A DNA stretch of 64,000 bases, taken from Xylocopa sonorina. Taxonomy: Eukaryota > Arthropoda > Insecta > Hymenoptera > Apidae. Location of the stretch: NCBI RefSeq assembly GCF_050948175.1, contig NW_027490266.1, positions 124,001 to 188,000 of the forward strand, in the 5' to 3' direction. A model generated the notes under the pieces. That model was given only the letters and a program-made list of their open reading frames with translations. It was not told where the DNA came from and made no database searches. Made by a program: the position numbers and the translations under genes. Of the stretch, positions 27,301 through 41,587 are shown piece after piece. Each line of letters opens with the position of its first letter. The stretch's first letter is position 1.

Positions 27301-30300
27301 ACATCTGCAGACGCTATTTCCTAGCAAGGAAGTGTCGCATTTACATTCATTTGAAGTGTAGACGAGGAATACATAACACTTCGCAAATCATATTATATCT
27401 AGCCATGAAACATAGAAATGATATGCGACATCGCGTTTTAAGAAGCATTACATATCTATTGCTGCGATACGTAGACATCTGCAAACGCTATTTCCTAGCG
27501 AGGAAGTGTCGCATTCACATTCATTTGTAGTGTAGACGAGGAATACATAACACTTCGCAAATCATATTATATCTTACCATGAAAGATGGAAATGAGATGC
27601 GATATCGCGTTTTAAGAATCATAAGAACTCTATTGCTACGATACGTAGAAAACTGCAAACGCTATTTCCTTGCAAGGAAGTGTCGCATTTACATTCATTT
27701 GAAGTGCAGACGAGGAATACATAACACTTCGCAAATCATATTATATCTTACCATGAAACATAGAAATGAGATGCGATATCGCGTTTTAAGAAGCATTAGA
27801 ACTCTATTGCTACGATAGGTAAACATCTGCAGACGCTATTTCCTTGCAAGGAAGTGTTGCATTTACATTCATTTGAAGTGTAGACGAGGAATACATGACA
27901 CTTCGCAAATCATATTATATCTTACCATGAAACATAGAAATGAAATGCGATATCGCGTTTTAAGAAGCATTAGAACTCCATCGCTGCGATACGTAGAAAA
28001 CTGCAAACGCTATTTCCTTGCAAGGAAGTGTCGCATTTACATTCATTTGAATCGTATACGAGGAATGCATAACACTTCGCAATGAATATTATATCTTATC
28101 ATGAAACATAGATATGAGATGCAATATCTCGTTTTAAGAAGCATTTGAACTCTATTGCTACGATACCTAGACATCTGCAGACGCTATTTCCTAGCAAGGA
28201 AGTGTCGCATTTACATTCATTTGAAGTGTAGACGAGGAATACATGACACTTCGCAAATCATATTATATCTTACCATGAAACATAGAAATAAGATGCAATA
28301 TCGCGTTTTAAGAATCATAAGAACTCTATTGCTACGATACGTAGACATCTGCAGACGCTATTTCCTTGCAAGGAAGTGTCGCATTTACATTCATTTGAAG
28401 TGTAGACGAGGAATACATAACACTTCGCAAATCATATTATATCTTACCATGAAACATAGAAATGAGATGCGATATCGCGTTTTAAGAAGCATTAGAACAC
28501 TCCTGCTACGATAGGTAAACATCTGCAAACGCTATTTCCTTGCAAGGAAGTGTTGCATTTACATTCATTTGAAGTGTAGACGAGGAATACATGACACTTC
28601 GCAAATCATATTATATCTTACCATGAAACATAGAAATGAGATGCGATATCGCTTTTTAAGAAGCATTAGAAATCTATAGCTACGATACGTAGACATCTGC
28701 AAACGCTATTTCCTTGCTAGGAAGTGTCGCATTTACACTCATTTGAATAGTAGACGAGGAATACATGACATTTCGCAAATCATATTATATCTTACCATGA
28801 AACGTAGAAATGAGATGCGATATCGCGTTTTAAGAAGCATTACATATCTATTGCTACGATACGTAGACATCTGCAAACGCTATTTCCTTGCAAGGAAGTG
28901 TCGCATTTACATTCATTTGAAGTGCAGACGAGGAATACATAACACTTCGCAAATCATATTATATCTTACCATGAAACATAGAAATGAGATGCGATATCGC
29001 GTTTTAAGAAGCATTAGAACTCTATTGCTACGATAGGTAAACATCTGCAAACGCTATTTCCTAGCGAGGAAGTGTCGCATTCACATTCATTTGAAGTGTA
29101 GACGAGGAATACATAACACTTCGCAAATCATATTATATCTTACCATGAAACATAGAAATGAGATGCGATATCGCGTTTTAGGACGCATTAGAACACTATC
29201 GCTACGATACCTAGACATCTGCAGACGCTATTTCCTCGCAAGGAAGTGTCGCATTTACATTCATTTGAAGTGTAGACGAGGAATACATAACACTTCGCAA
29301 ATCATATTATATCTAGCCATGAAACATAGAAATGAGATGCGACATCGCGTTTTAAGAAGCATTAGAAATCTGTTGCTACGATACGTAGACATCTGCAAAC
29401 GCTATTTCTTTGCAAGGAAGTGTCGCATTTACATTCATTTGAAGTGTAGACGAGGAATACATAACACTTCGCAAATCATACTATATCTTACCATGAAACA
29501 TAGAAATGAGATGCGATTTCGCGTTTTAAGAAGCATTAGAACTCTATTGCTACGGTAGGTAGACATCTGCAAACGCTATTTCCTAGCAAGGAAGTGTCGC
29601 ATTTACATTCATTTGAAGTGTAAACGAGGAATACGTAACACTTCGCAAATCATATTATATCTTACCATGAAACATAGAAATGAGATGCAATATCGCGTTT
29701 TAAGAAGCATTAGAAATCTATAGCTACGATACGTAGACATCTGCAAACGCTATTTCCTTGCTAGGAAGTGACGCATTTACACTCATTTGAATAGTAGACG
29801 AGGAATACTTGACACTTCGCAAATCATATTATATCTTACCATGAAACGTAGAAATGGGATGCGATATCGCGTCTTAAGAAGCATTACATATCTATTGCTA
29901 CGATACGTAGACATCTGCAAACGCTATTTCCTTGCAAGGAAGTGTCGCATTTACATTCATTTGAAGTGCAGACGAGGAATACATAACACTTCGCAAATCA
30001 TATTATATCTTACCATGAAACATAGAAATGAGATGCGACATCGCGTTTTAAGAAGCATTACATATCTATTGCTACGATACGTAGACATCTGCAAACGCTA
30101 TTTCCTTGCTAGGAAGTGTCGCATTTACACTCATTTGAATGGTAGACGAGGAATACATGACACTTCGCAAATCATATTATATCTTACCATGAAACGTAGA
30201 AATGAGATGCGATATCGCGTTTTAAGAAGCATTACATATCTATTGCTACGATACGTAGACATCTGCAAACGCTATTTCTTTGCAAGGAAGTGTCGCATTT

Positions 30301-31177
30301 ACATTCATTTAAGTGTGGACGAGGAATACATAACACTTCGCAAATCATATTATATCTTACCATGAAACATAGAAATGAGATGCGATATCGCGTTTTAAGA
30401 AGCATTAGAACTCTATTGCTTCGATACGTAGACATCTGCAATCGCTACTTCCTTGCAAGGAAGTGTCGCATTTACATTCATTTGAAGTGTAGACGAGGAA
30501 TACATAACACTTCGCAAATCATATTACATCTTACCATGAAACATAGAAATGAGATGCGATATCGCGTTTTAAGAAGCATTAGAACTCTATTGCTACGATA
30601 GGTAGACATCTGCAAACGCTATTTCCTTGCAAGGAAGTGTCGCATTTACATTCATTTGAAGTGTAGACGAGGAATACATAACACCTCGCAAATCATATTA
30701 TATCTTACCATGAAACATAGAAATGAGATGCGATATCGCGTATTAAGAATCATAAGAACTCTATTGCTACGATACGTAGACATCTGCAAACGCTATTTCC
30801 TTGCAAGGAAGTGTCGCATTTACATTCATTTGAAGTGCAGACGAGGAATACATAACACTTCGCAAATCATATTATATCTTACCATGAAACATAGAAATGA
30901 GATGCGACATCGCGTTTTAAGAAGCATTACATATCTATTGCTACGATACGTAGACATCTGCAAACGCTATTTCCTAGCGAGGAAGTGTCGCATTCACATT
31001 CATTTGAAGTGTAGACGAGGAATACATAACACTTCGCAAATCATATTATATCTTACCATGAAAGATGGAAATGAGATGCGATATCGCGTTTTAAGAATCA
31101 TAAGAACTCTATTGCTACGATACGTAGAAAACTGCAAACGCAATTTCCTTGCAAGGAAGTGTCGCATTTACATTCAT
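24393..31177 (+). repeat. Shuffled satellite monomers with a 1914-bp-offset duplication
   Basis: About 39 monomers with D1 units at 25785, 26655 and 28047. The segment 25089-25784 matches 27003-27698 (offset 1914 bp, 11 monomers), including the shared rare variants GAACCCTATTGCTACGGTAGG, AATGATATGCGAC and CATTTGTAGTGTAG. A monomer near 30309 has lost one base (CATTTAAGTGTGG), matching the one near 17782. No gene or foreign insert is seen. Confidence 0.82.
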
Positions 31178-31216
31178 TTGAATCGTATACGAGGAATGCA
31201 TAACACTTCGCAATGA

Positions 31217-32958
31217 ATATTATATCTTATCATGAAACATAGATATGAGATGCAATATCTCGTTTTAAGAAGCATTTGAACTCTATTGCTACGATACCTA
31301 GACATCTGCAGACGCTATTTCCTAGCAAGGAAGTGTCGCATTTACATTCATTTGAAGTGTAGACGAGGAATACATAACACTTCGCAAATCATATTATATC
31401 TAGCCATGAAACATAGAAATGAGATGCGACATCGCGTTTTAAGAAGCATTAGAAATCTGTTGCTACGATACGTAGACATCTGCAAACGCTATTTCTTTGC
31501 AAGGAAGTGTCGCATTTACATTCATTTGAAGTGTAGACGAGGAATACATAACACTTCGCAAATCATACTATATCTTACCATGAAACATAGAAATGAGATG
31601 CGATTTCGCGTTTTAAGAAGCATTAGAACTCTATTGCTACGGTAGGTAGACATCTGCAAACGCTATTTCCTAGCAAGGAAGTGTCGCATTTGCATTCATT
31701 TGAAGTGTAGACGAGGAATACGTAACACTGCGCAAATCATATTATATCTTACCATGAAACATAGAAATGAGATGCAATATCGCGTTTTAAGTAGCATTAG
31801 AAATCTATAGCTACGATACGTAGACATCTGCAAACGCTATTTCCTTGCTAGGAAGTGACGCATTTACACTCATTTGAATAGTAGACGAGGAATACTTGAC
31901 ACTTCGCAAATCATATTATATCTTACCATGAAACGTAGAAATGGGATGCGATATCGCGTCTTAAGAAGCATTACATATCTATTGCTACGATACGTAGACA
32001 TCTGCAAACGCTATTTCGTTGCAAGGAAGTGTCGCATTTACATTCATTTGAAGTGTAGACGAGGAATACATAACACTTCGCAAATCATATTATATCTTAT
32101 CATGAAACATAGATATGAGATGCAATATCTCGTTTTAAGAAGCATTTGAACTCTATTGCTACGATACCTAGACATCTGCAGACGCTATTTCCTAGCAAGG
32201 AAGTGTCGCATTTACATTCATTTGAAGTGTAGACGAGGAATACATAACACTTCGCAAATCATATTATATCTAGCCATGAAACATAGAAATGAGATGCGAC
32301 ATCGCGTTTTAAGAAGCATTAGAAATCTGTTGCTACGATACGTAGACATCTGCAAACGCTATTTCTTTGCAAGGAAGTGTCGCATTTACATTCATTTGAA
32401 GTGTAGACGAGGAATACATAACACTTCGCAAATCATACTATATCTTACCATGAAACATAGAAATGAGATGCGATTTCGCGTTTTAAGAAGCATTAGAACT
32501 CTATTGCTACGGTAGGTAGACATCTGCAAACGCTATTTCCTAGCAAGGAAGTGTCGCATTTGCATTCATTTGAAGTGTAGACGAGGAATACGTAACACTG
32601 CGCAAATCATATTATATCTTACCATGAAACATAGAAATGAGATGCAATATCGCGTTTTAAGAAGCATTAGAAATCTATAGCTACGATACGTAGACATCTG
32701 CAAACGCTATTTCCTTGCTAGGAAGTGACGCATTTACACTCATTTGAATAGTAGACGAGGAATACTTGACACTTCGCAAATCATATTATATCTTACCATG
32801 AAACGTAGAAATGGGATGCGATATCGCGTCTTAAGAAGCATTACATATCTATTGCTACGATACGTAGACATCTGCAAACGCTATTTCGTTGCAAGGAAGT
32901 GTCGCATTTACATTCATTTGAAGTGTAGACGAGGAATACATAACACTTCGCAAATCAT
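31217..32958 (+). repeat. Tandem duplication of 870 bp (5 monomers), very recent
   Basis: Copy 1 is about 31217-32087 and copy 2 about 32088-32958. I noticed only one substitution between them: TTTTAAGTAGCATT near 31788 against TTTTAAGAAGCATT near 32658. Both carry rare variants such as CGCATTTGCATTC and ACGTAACACTGCGC. The junction is the hybrid monomer at 32048. Confidence 0.9.
32048..32221 (+). repeat. Hybrid monomer at the 870-bp duplication junction
   Basis: The left part is ordinary (TTGAAGTGTAGACG, CGCAAATCATATT). The right part is D class (CTTATCATG, CATAGATATGAG, GCAATATCTCG, GAAGCATTTGAAC). The last ordinary-specific base is at 32086 and the first D-specific base at 32100, so the exchange fell in about 32087-32099. 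The left half matches the monomer at 32918 and the right half the D monomer at 31178, as expected for unequal crossover that kept the 174-bp register. Confidence 0.88.
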
Positions 32959-34639
32959 ATTATATCTTACCATGAAACATAGGAATGAGATGCGATATCG
33001 CGTTTCAAGAAGCATTAGACCTCTATTGCAACGATAGGTAGACATCTGCAAACGCCATTTCCTTGCAAAGAAGTGTCGCTTTTACGCTCATTTGAATAGT
33101 AGACGAGGAATACATGACACTTCGCAAATCATATTATATCTTACCATGAAACGTGGAAATGAGATGCGATATCGCGTTTTAAGAAGCATTCCATATCTAT
33201 TGCTACGATACGTAGACATCTGCAAACGCTATTTCTTTGCAAGGAAGTGTCGCATTTACATTCATTTGAAGTGTAGACGAGGAATACATAACACTTCGCA
33301 AATCATATTATATCCTACCATGAAACATGGAAATGAGATGCGATATCGCGTTTAAAGAAGCATTAGAACTCTATCGCTACGATACCTAGACATCTGCAGA
33401 CGCTATTTCCTAGCAAGGAAGTGTCGCATTTACATTCATTTGAAGTGTAGACGAGGAATACATGACACTTCGCAAATCATACTATATCTTACCATGAAAC
33501 ATAGAAATGAGATGCGATTTCGCGTTTTAAGAAGCATTAGAACTCTATTGCTACGGTAGGTAGACATCTGCAAACGCTATTTCCTAGCAAGGAAGTGTCG
33601 CATTTACATTCATTTGAAGTGTAGACGAGGAATACATAACACTTCGCAAATCATATTATATCTTACCATGAAACATAGAAATGAGATGCGATATCGCGTT
33701 TTAAGAAGCATTAGAAATCTATAGCTACGATACGTAGACATCTGCAAACGCTATTTCCTTGCTAGGAAGTGACGCATTAACACTCATTTGAATAGTAGAC
33801 GAGGAATACTTGACACTTCGCAAATCATATTATATCTTACCATGAAACGTAGAAATGGGATGCGATATCGCGTCTTAAGAAGCATTACATATCTATTGCT
33901 ACGATACGTAGACATCTGCAAGCGCTATTTCGTTGCAAGGAAGTGTCGCATTTACATTCATTTGAAGTGTAGACGAGGAATACATAACACTTCACAAATC
34001 ATATTATATCCTACCATGAAACATGGAAATGAGATGCGATATCGCGTTTAAAGAAGCATTAGAACTCTATCGCTACGATACCTAGACATCTGCAGACGCT
34101 ATTTCCTAGCAAGGAAGTGTCGCATTTACATTCAATTGAAGTGTAGACGAGGAATAAATAACACTTCGCAAATCATGTTATATCTTACCATGAAACATAG
34201 AAATGAGATGCGATATCGCGTTTTAAGAATCATCTGAACTCTATTGCTACGATACGTAGACATCTGCAAACGCTATTTCCTTGCAAGGAAGTGTCGCATT
34301 TACATTCATTTGAAGTGCAGACGAGGAATACATAACACTTCGCAAATCATATTATATCTTACCATGAATCATAGAAATGAGATGCGATATCGCGTTTTAA
34401 GAAGCATTAGAACTCTATTGCTACGATAGGTAAACATCTGCAAACGCTATTTCCTTGCAAGGAAGTGTTGCATTTACATTCATTTGAAGTGTAGACGAGG
34501 AATACATGACACTTCGCAAATCATATTATGTCTTACCATGAAACATAGAAATGAGATGCGATATCGCGTTTTAAGAAGGATTAGAAATCTATTGCTACGA
34601 TATGTAGACATCTGCAAACGCTATTTCCTAGCGAGGAAG
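32959..34639 (+). repeat. Mixed satellite monomers including N-type units
   Basis: About ten monomers with N-type units at 33092 and 33788. The segment 33767-34237 matches 12540-13010 at an offset of 21227 bp (122 monomers minus 1), sharing CATTCAATTGAAG, GAATAAATAACAC, CAAATCATGTTATATC and ATTTCGTTGCAAGG. The stretch just before the 2437-bp HOR contains TTATGTCTTACC and GAAGGATTAG monomers like those at 3-12 kb. No non-satellite sequence is present. Confidence 0.82.
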
Positions 34640-37600
34640 TGTCGCATTCACATTCATTTGAAGTGTAGACGAGGAATACATAACACTTCGCAAATCATAT
34701 TATATCTTACCATGAAAGATGGAAATGAGATGCGATATCGCGTTTTAAGAATCATAAGAACTCTATTGCTACGATACGTAGACATCTGCAAACGCTATTT
34801 CTTTGCAAGGAAGTGTCGCATTTACATTCATTTGAAGTGTAGACGAGGAATACATAACACTTCGCAAATCATACTATATCTTACCATGAAACATAGAAAT
34901 GAGATGCGATTTCGCGTTTTAAGAAGCATTAGAACTCTATTGCTACGGTAGGTAGACATCTGCAAACGCTATTTCCTAGCAAGGAAGTGTCGCATTTACA
35001 TTCATTTGAAGTGTAGACGAGGAATACATAACACTTCGCAAATCATATTATATCTTACCATGAAAGATGGAAATGAGATGCGATATCGCGTTTTAAGAAT
35101 CATAAGAACTCTATTGCTACGATACGTAGAAAACTGCAAACGCTATTTCCTTGCAAGGAAGTGTCGCATTTACATTCATTTGAATCGTATACGAGGAATG
35201 CATAACACTTCGCAATGAATATTATATCTTATCATGAAGCATAGATATGAGATGCAATATCTCGTTTTAGGAAGCATTTGAACTCTATTGCTACGATACC
35301 TAGACATCTGCAGACGCTATTTCCTAGCAAGGAAGTGTCGCATTTACATTCATTTGAAGTGTAGACGAGGAATACATGACACTTCGCAAATCATATTATA
35401 CCTTACCATGAAACATAGAAATGAGATGCGATATCGCGTTTTAAGAAGCATTAGAAATCTGTTGCTACGATACGTAGACATCTGCAAACGCTATTTCTTT
35501 GCAAGGAAGTGTCGCATTTACATTCATTTGAAGTGTATACGAGGAATACATAACACTTCGCAAATCATACTATATCTTACCATGAAACATAGAAATGAGA
35601 TGCGATTTCGCGTTTTAAGAAGCATTAGAACTCTATTGCTACGGTAGGTAGACATCTGCAAACGCTATTTCCTAGCAAGGAAGTGTCGCATTTACATTCA
35701 TTTGAAGTGTAGACGAGGAATACATAACACTTGGCAAATCATATATATATCTTACCATGAAACATAGAAATGAGATGCGATATTGCGTTTTAGGAAGCAT
35801 TAGAAATCTATAGCTACGATACGTAGACATCTGCAAACGCTATTTCCTTGCTAGGAAGTGACGCATTTACACTCATTTGAATAGTAGACGAGGAATACTT
35901 GACACTTCGCAAATCATATTATATCTTACCAGGAAACGTAGAAATGGGATGCGATATCGCGTCTTAAGAAGCAATCCATATCTATTGCTACGATACGTAG
36001 ACATCTGCAAACGCTATTTCCTTGCAAGAAAGTGTCGCAATTACATTCATTTGAATCGTAGACGAGGAATGCATAACACTTCGCAATGAATATTATATCT
36101 TATCATGAAACATAGATATGAGGTGCAATATCTCGTTTTAAGAAGCATTAGAACTCTATTGCTACGATACCTAGACATCTGCAGACGCTATTTCCTAGCA
36201 AGGAAGTGTCGCATTTACATTCATTTGAAGTGTAGACGAGGAATACATGACACTTCGCAAATCATATTATATCTTACCATGAAACATAGAAATAAGATGC
36301 AATATCGCGTTATAAGAATCATAAGAACTCTATTGCTACGATACGTAGACATCTGTAGACGCTATTTCCTTGCAAGGAAGTGTCGCATTTACATTCATTT
36401 GAAGTGTAGACGAGGAATACATGACACTTCGCAAATCACATTATTTCTTACCATGAAACATAGAAATGAGATGCGATATCGCGTTTTAAGAAGCACTAAA
36501 AATCTATTGCTACGATACGTAGACATCTGCAAACGCTATTTCTTTGCAAGGAAGTGTGGCATTTACATTCATTTGAAGTGTAGGCGAGGAATACATAACA
36601 CTTCGCAAATCATATTATATCTTACCATGAAACACAGAAATGAGATGCGATATCGCGTTTTAAGAAGCATTAGAACTCTATTACTACGATAGGTAGACAT
36701 CTGCAAACGCTATTTCCTTGCAAGGAAGTGTCACATTTACATTCATTTGAAGTGTAGACGAGGAATACATAACACTTCGCAAATCATATTATATCTTACC
36801 ATGAAACATAGAAATGAGATGCGATATCACGTTTTAAGGAGCATTAGAACTCTATCGCTACGATACCTAGACATCTGCAGACGCTATTTCCTAGCAAGGA
36901 AGTGTCGCATTTACATTCATTTGAAGTGTAGACGAGGAATACATAACACTTCGCAAATCATATTATATCTAGCCATGAAACATAGAAATGAGATGCGACA
37001 TCGCGTTTTAAGAAGCATTACATATCTATTGCTGCGATACGTAGACATCTGCAAACGCTATTTACTAGCGAGGAAGTGTCGCATTCACATTCATTTGAAG
37101 TGTAGACGAGGAATACATAGCACTTCGCAAATCATATTATATCTTACCATGAAAGATGGAAATGAGATGCGATATCGCGTTTCAAGAATCATAAGAACTC
37201 TATTGCTACGATACGTAGACATCTGCAAACGCTATTTCTTTGCAAGGAAGTGTCGCATTTACATTCATTTGAAGTGTAGACGAGGAATACATAACACTTC
37301 GCAAATCATACTATATCTTACCATGAAACATAGAAATGAGATGCGATTTCGCGTTTTAAGAAGCATTAGAACTCTATTGCTACGGTAGGTAGACATCTGC
37401 AAACGCTATTTCCTAGCAAGGAAGTGTCGCATTTACATTCATTTGAAGTGTAGACGAGGAATACATAACACTTCGCAAATCATATTATATCTTACCATGA
37501 AAGATGGAAATGAGATGCGATATCGCGTTTTAAGAATCATAAGAACTCTATTGCTACGATCCGTAGAAAACTGCAAACGCTATTTCCTTGCAAGGAAGTG

Positions 37601-40600
37601 TCGCATTTACATTCATTTGAATCGTATACGAGGAATGCATAACACTTCGCAATGAATATTATATCTTATCATGAAGCATAGATATGAGATGCAATATCTC
37701 GTTTTAGGAAGCATTTGAACTCTATTGCTACGATACCTAGACATCTGCAGACGCTATTTCCTAGCAAGGAAGTGTTGCATTTACATTCATTTGAAGTGTA
37801 GACGAGGAATACGTGACACTTCGCAAATCATATTATACCTTACCATGAAACATAGAAATGAGATGCGATATCGCGTTTTAAGAAGCATTAGAAATCTGTT
37901 GCTACGATACGTAGACATCTGCAAACGCTATTTCTTTGCAAGGAAGTGTCGCATTTACATTCATTTGAAGTGTATACGAGGAATACATAACACTTCGCAA
38001 ATCATACTATATCTTACCATGAAACATAGAAATGAGATGCGATTTCGCGTTTTAAGAAGCATTAGAACTCTATTGCTACGGTAGGTAGACATCTGCAAAC
38101 GCTATTTCCTAGCAAGGAAGTGTCGCATTTACATTCATTTGAAGTGTAGACGAGGAATACATAACACTTGGCAAATCATATATATATCTTACCATGAAAC
38201 ATAGAAATGAGATGCGATATTGCGTTTTAAGAAGCATTAGAAATCTATAGCTACGATACGTAGACATCTGCAAACGCTATTTCCTTGCTAGGAAGTGACG
38301 CATTTACACTCATTTGAATAGTAGACGAGGAATACTTGACACTTCGCAAATCATATTATATCTTACCAGGAAACGTAGAAATGGGATGCGATATCGCGTC
38401 TTAAGAAGCAATCCATATCTATTGCTACGATACGTAGACATCTGCAAACGCTATTTCCTTGCAAGAAAGTGTCGCAATTACATTCATTTGAATCGTAGAC
38501 GAGGAATGCATAACACTTCGCAATGAATATTATATCTTATCATGAAACATAGATATGAGGTGCAATATCTCGTTTTAAGAAGCATTAGAACTCTATTGCT
38601 ACGATACCTAGACATCTGCAGACGCTATTTCCTAGCAAGGAAGTGTCGCATTTACATTCATTTGAAGTGTAGACGAGGAATACATGACACTTCGCAAATC
38701 ATATTATATCTTACCATGAAACATAGAAATAAGATGCAATATCGCGTTATAAGAATCATAAGAACTCTATTGCTACGATACGTAGACATCTGTAGACGCT
38801 ATTTCCTTGCAAGGAAGTGTCGCATTTACATTCATTTGAAGTGTAGACGAGGAATACATGACACTTCGCAAATCACATTATTTCTTACCATGAAACATAG
38901 AAATGAGATGCGATATCGCGTTTTAAGAAGCACTAAAAATCTATTGCTACGATACGTAGACATCTGCAAACGCTATTTCTTTGCAAGGGAGTGTGGCATT
39001 TACATACATTTGAAGTGTAGGCGAGGAATACATAACACTTCGCAAATCATATTATATCTTACCATGAAACACAGAAATGAGATGCGATATCGCGTTTTAA
39101 GAAGCATTAGAACTCTATTACTACGATAGGTAGACATCTGCAAACGCTATTTCCTTGCAAGGAAGTGTCACATTTACATTCATTTGAAGTGTAGACGAGG
39201 AATACATAACACTTCGCAAATCATATTATATCTTACCATGAAACATAGAAATGAGATGCGATATCACGTTTTAAGGAGCATTAGAACTCTATCGCTACGA
39301 TACCTAGACATCTGCAGACGCTATTTCCTAGCAAGGAAGTGTCGCATTTACATTCATTTGAAGTGTAGACGAGGAATACATAACACTTCGCAAATCATAT
39401 TATATCTAGCCATGAAACATAGAAATGAGATGCGACATCGCGTTTTAAGAAGCATTACATATCTATTGCTGCGATACGTAGACATCTGCAAACGCTATTT
39501 ACTAGCGAGGAAGTGTCGCATTCACATTCATTTGAAGTGTAGACGAGGAATACATAGCACTTCGCAAATCATATTATATCTTACCATGAAAGATGGAAAT
39601 GAGATGCGATATCGCGTTTCAAGAATCATAAGAACTCTATTGCTACGATACGTAGACATCTGCAAACGCTATTTCTTTGCAAGGAAGTGTCGCATTTACA
39701 TTCATTTGAAGTGTAGACGAGGAATACATAACACTTCGCAAATCATACTATATCTTACCATGAAACATAGAAATGAGATGCGATTTCGCGTTTTAAGAAG
39801 CATTAGAACTCTATTGCTACGGTAGGTAGACATCTGCAAACGCTATTTCCTAGCAAGGAAGTGTCGCATTTACATTCATTTGAAGTGTAGACGAGGAATA
39901 CATAACACTTCGCAAATCATATTATATCTTACCATGAAAGATGGAAATGAGATGCGATATCGCGTTTTAAGAATCATAAGAACTCTATTGCTACGATCCG
40001 TAGAAAACTGCAAACGCTATTTCCTTGCAAGGAAGTGTCGCATTTACATTCATTTGAATCGTATACGAGGAATGCATAACACTTCGCAATGAATATTATA
40101 TCTTATCATGAAGCATAGATATGAGATGCAATATCTCGTTTTAAGAAGCATTTGAACTCTATTGCTACGATACCTAGACATCTGCAGACGCTATTTCCTA
40201 GAAAGGAAGTGTCGCATTTACACTCATTTGAAGTGTAGACGAGGAATACATGACACTTCGCAAATCATATTATACCTTACCATGAAACATAGAAATGAGA
40301 TGCGATATCGCGTTTTAAGAAGCATTAGAAATCTGTTGCTACGATACGTAGACATCTGCAAACGCTATTTCTTTGCAAGGAAGTGTCGCATTTACATTCA
40401 TTTGAAGTGTAGACGAGGAATACATAACACTTCGCAAATCATACTATATCTTACCATGAAACATAGAAATGGGATGCGATTTCGCGTTTTAAGAAGCATT
40501 AGAACTCTATTGCTACGGTAGGTAGACATCTGCAAACGCTATTTCCTAGCAAGGAAGTGTCGCATTTACATTCATTTGAAGTGTAGACGAGGAATACATA

Positions 40601-41100
40601 ACACTTCGCAAATCATATATATATCTTACCATGAAACATAGAAATGAGATGCGATATCGCGTTTTAAGAAGCATTAGAAATCTATAGCTACGATACGTAG
40701 ACATCTGCAAACGCTATTTCCTTGCTAGGAAGTGACGCATTTACACTCATTTGAATAGTAGACGAGGAATACTTGACACTTCGCAAATCATATTATATCT
40801 TACCAGGAAACGTAGAAATGGGATGCGATATCGCGTCTTAAGAAGCAATCCATATCTATTGCTACGATACGTAGACATCTGCAAACGCTATTTCCTTGCA
40901 AGAAAGTGTCGCAATTACATTCATTTGAATCGTAGACGAGGAATGCATAACACTTCGCAATGAATATTATATCTTATCATGAAACATAGATATGAGATGC
41001 AATATCTCGCTTTAAGAAGCATTAGAACTCTATTGCTACGGTACCTAGACATCTGCAGACGCTATTTCCTAGCAAGGAAGTGTCGCATTTACATTCATTT
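34640..41100 (+). repeat. 14-mer HOR, 2437 bp, about 2.6 nearly identical copies
   Basis: Landmarks repeat every 2437 bp: D1 monomers at 35180, 37617 and 40054; N-type at 35877, 38314 and 40751; D2 at 36051, 38488 and 40925. The period is 14 x 174 plus 1. The extra base is a shared insertion (CAAATCATATATATATC) in every copy, near 35741, 38178 and 40617. Copies 1 and 2 differ by only scattered substitutions, for example CAAGGAAGTGTGGC against CAAGGGAGTGTGGC near 38985. Copy 3 loses one monomer after 40979: the unit with AATAAGATGCAATATCGCG is absent, so the pattern resumes at an offset of 2263 bp. Confidence 0.92.
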
Positions 41101-41209
41101 GAAGTGTAGACGAAGAATACATGACACTTCGCAAATCACATTATTTCTTACCATGAAACATAGAAATGAGATGCGATATCGCGTTTTAAGAAGCACTAAA
41201 AATCTATTG

Positions 41210-41222
41210 CTACGATACGTAG
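41210..41222. other. Hairpin motif CTACG-ATA-CGTAG (example)
   Basis: Five-base arms CTACG and CGTAG flank an ATA loop at consensus positions 112-124. Three main alleles exist across the array. CGATACGTAG keeps the full stem. CGATACCTAG and CGATAGGTAG break the inner G-C pair. The CGATAGGTAG allele also creates the in-frame TAG that ends many of the fortuitous reading frames. Confidence 0.8.
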
Positions 41223-41520
41223 ACATCTGCAAACGCTATTTCTTTGCAAGGAAGTGTGGCATTTACATTCATTTGAAGTGTAGGCGAGGAATACATAACA
41301 CTTCGCAAATCATATTATATCTTACCATGAAACACAGAAATGAGATGCGATATCGCGTTTTAAGAAGCATTAGAACTCTATTACTACGATGTGTAGACAT
41401 CTGCAAACGCTATTTCCTTGCAAGGAAGTGTCGCATTTACATTCATTTGAAGTGTAGACGAGGAATACATAACACTTCGCAAATCATATTATATCTTACC
41501 ATGAAACACAGAAATGAGAT

Positions 41521-41530
41521 GCGATATCGC
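41521..41530. other. 10-bp perfect palindrome GCGATATCGC (example)
   Basis: GCGATATCGC is self-complementary and occupies consensus positions 75-84. It is present in most monomers. It is lost in the D class (GCAATATCTC) and altered in monomers reading GCGACATCGC, GCGATTTCGC, GCGATATCTC or GCGATAGCGC. It contains two of the nine CpGs of the monomer. Confidence 0.85.
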
Positions 41531-41587
41531 GTTTTAAGAAGCATTAGAACTCTATTACTACGATGTGTAGACATCTGCAAACGCTAT

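Noticed and set aside
35741..35752. TATATATA run as a microsatellite or TATA-box promoter
   Set aside because: It is a one-base variant of the monomer's CATATTATATC, present at four related positions, with no gene downstream.
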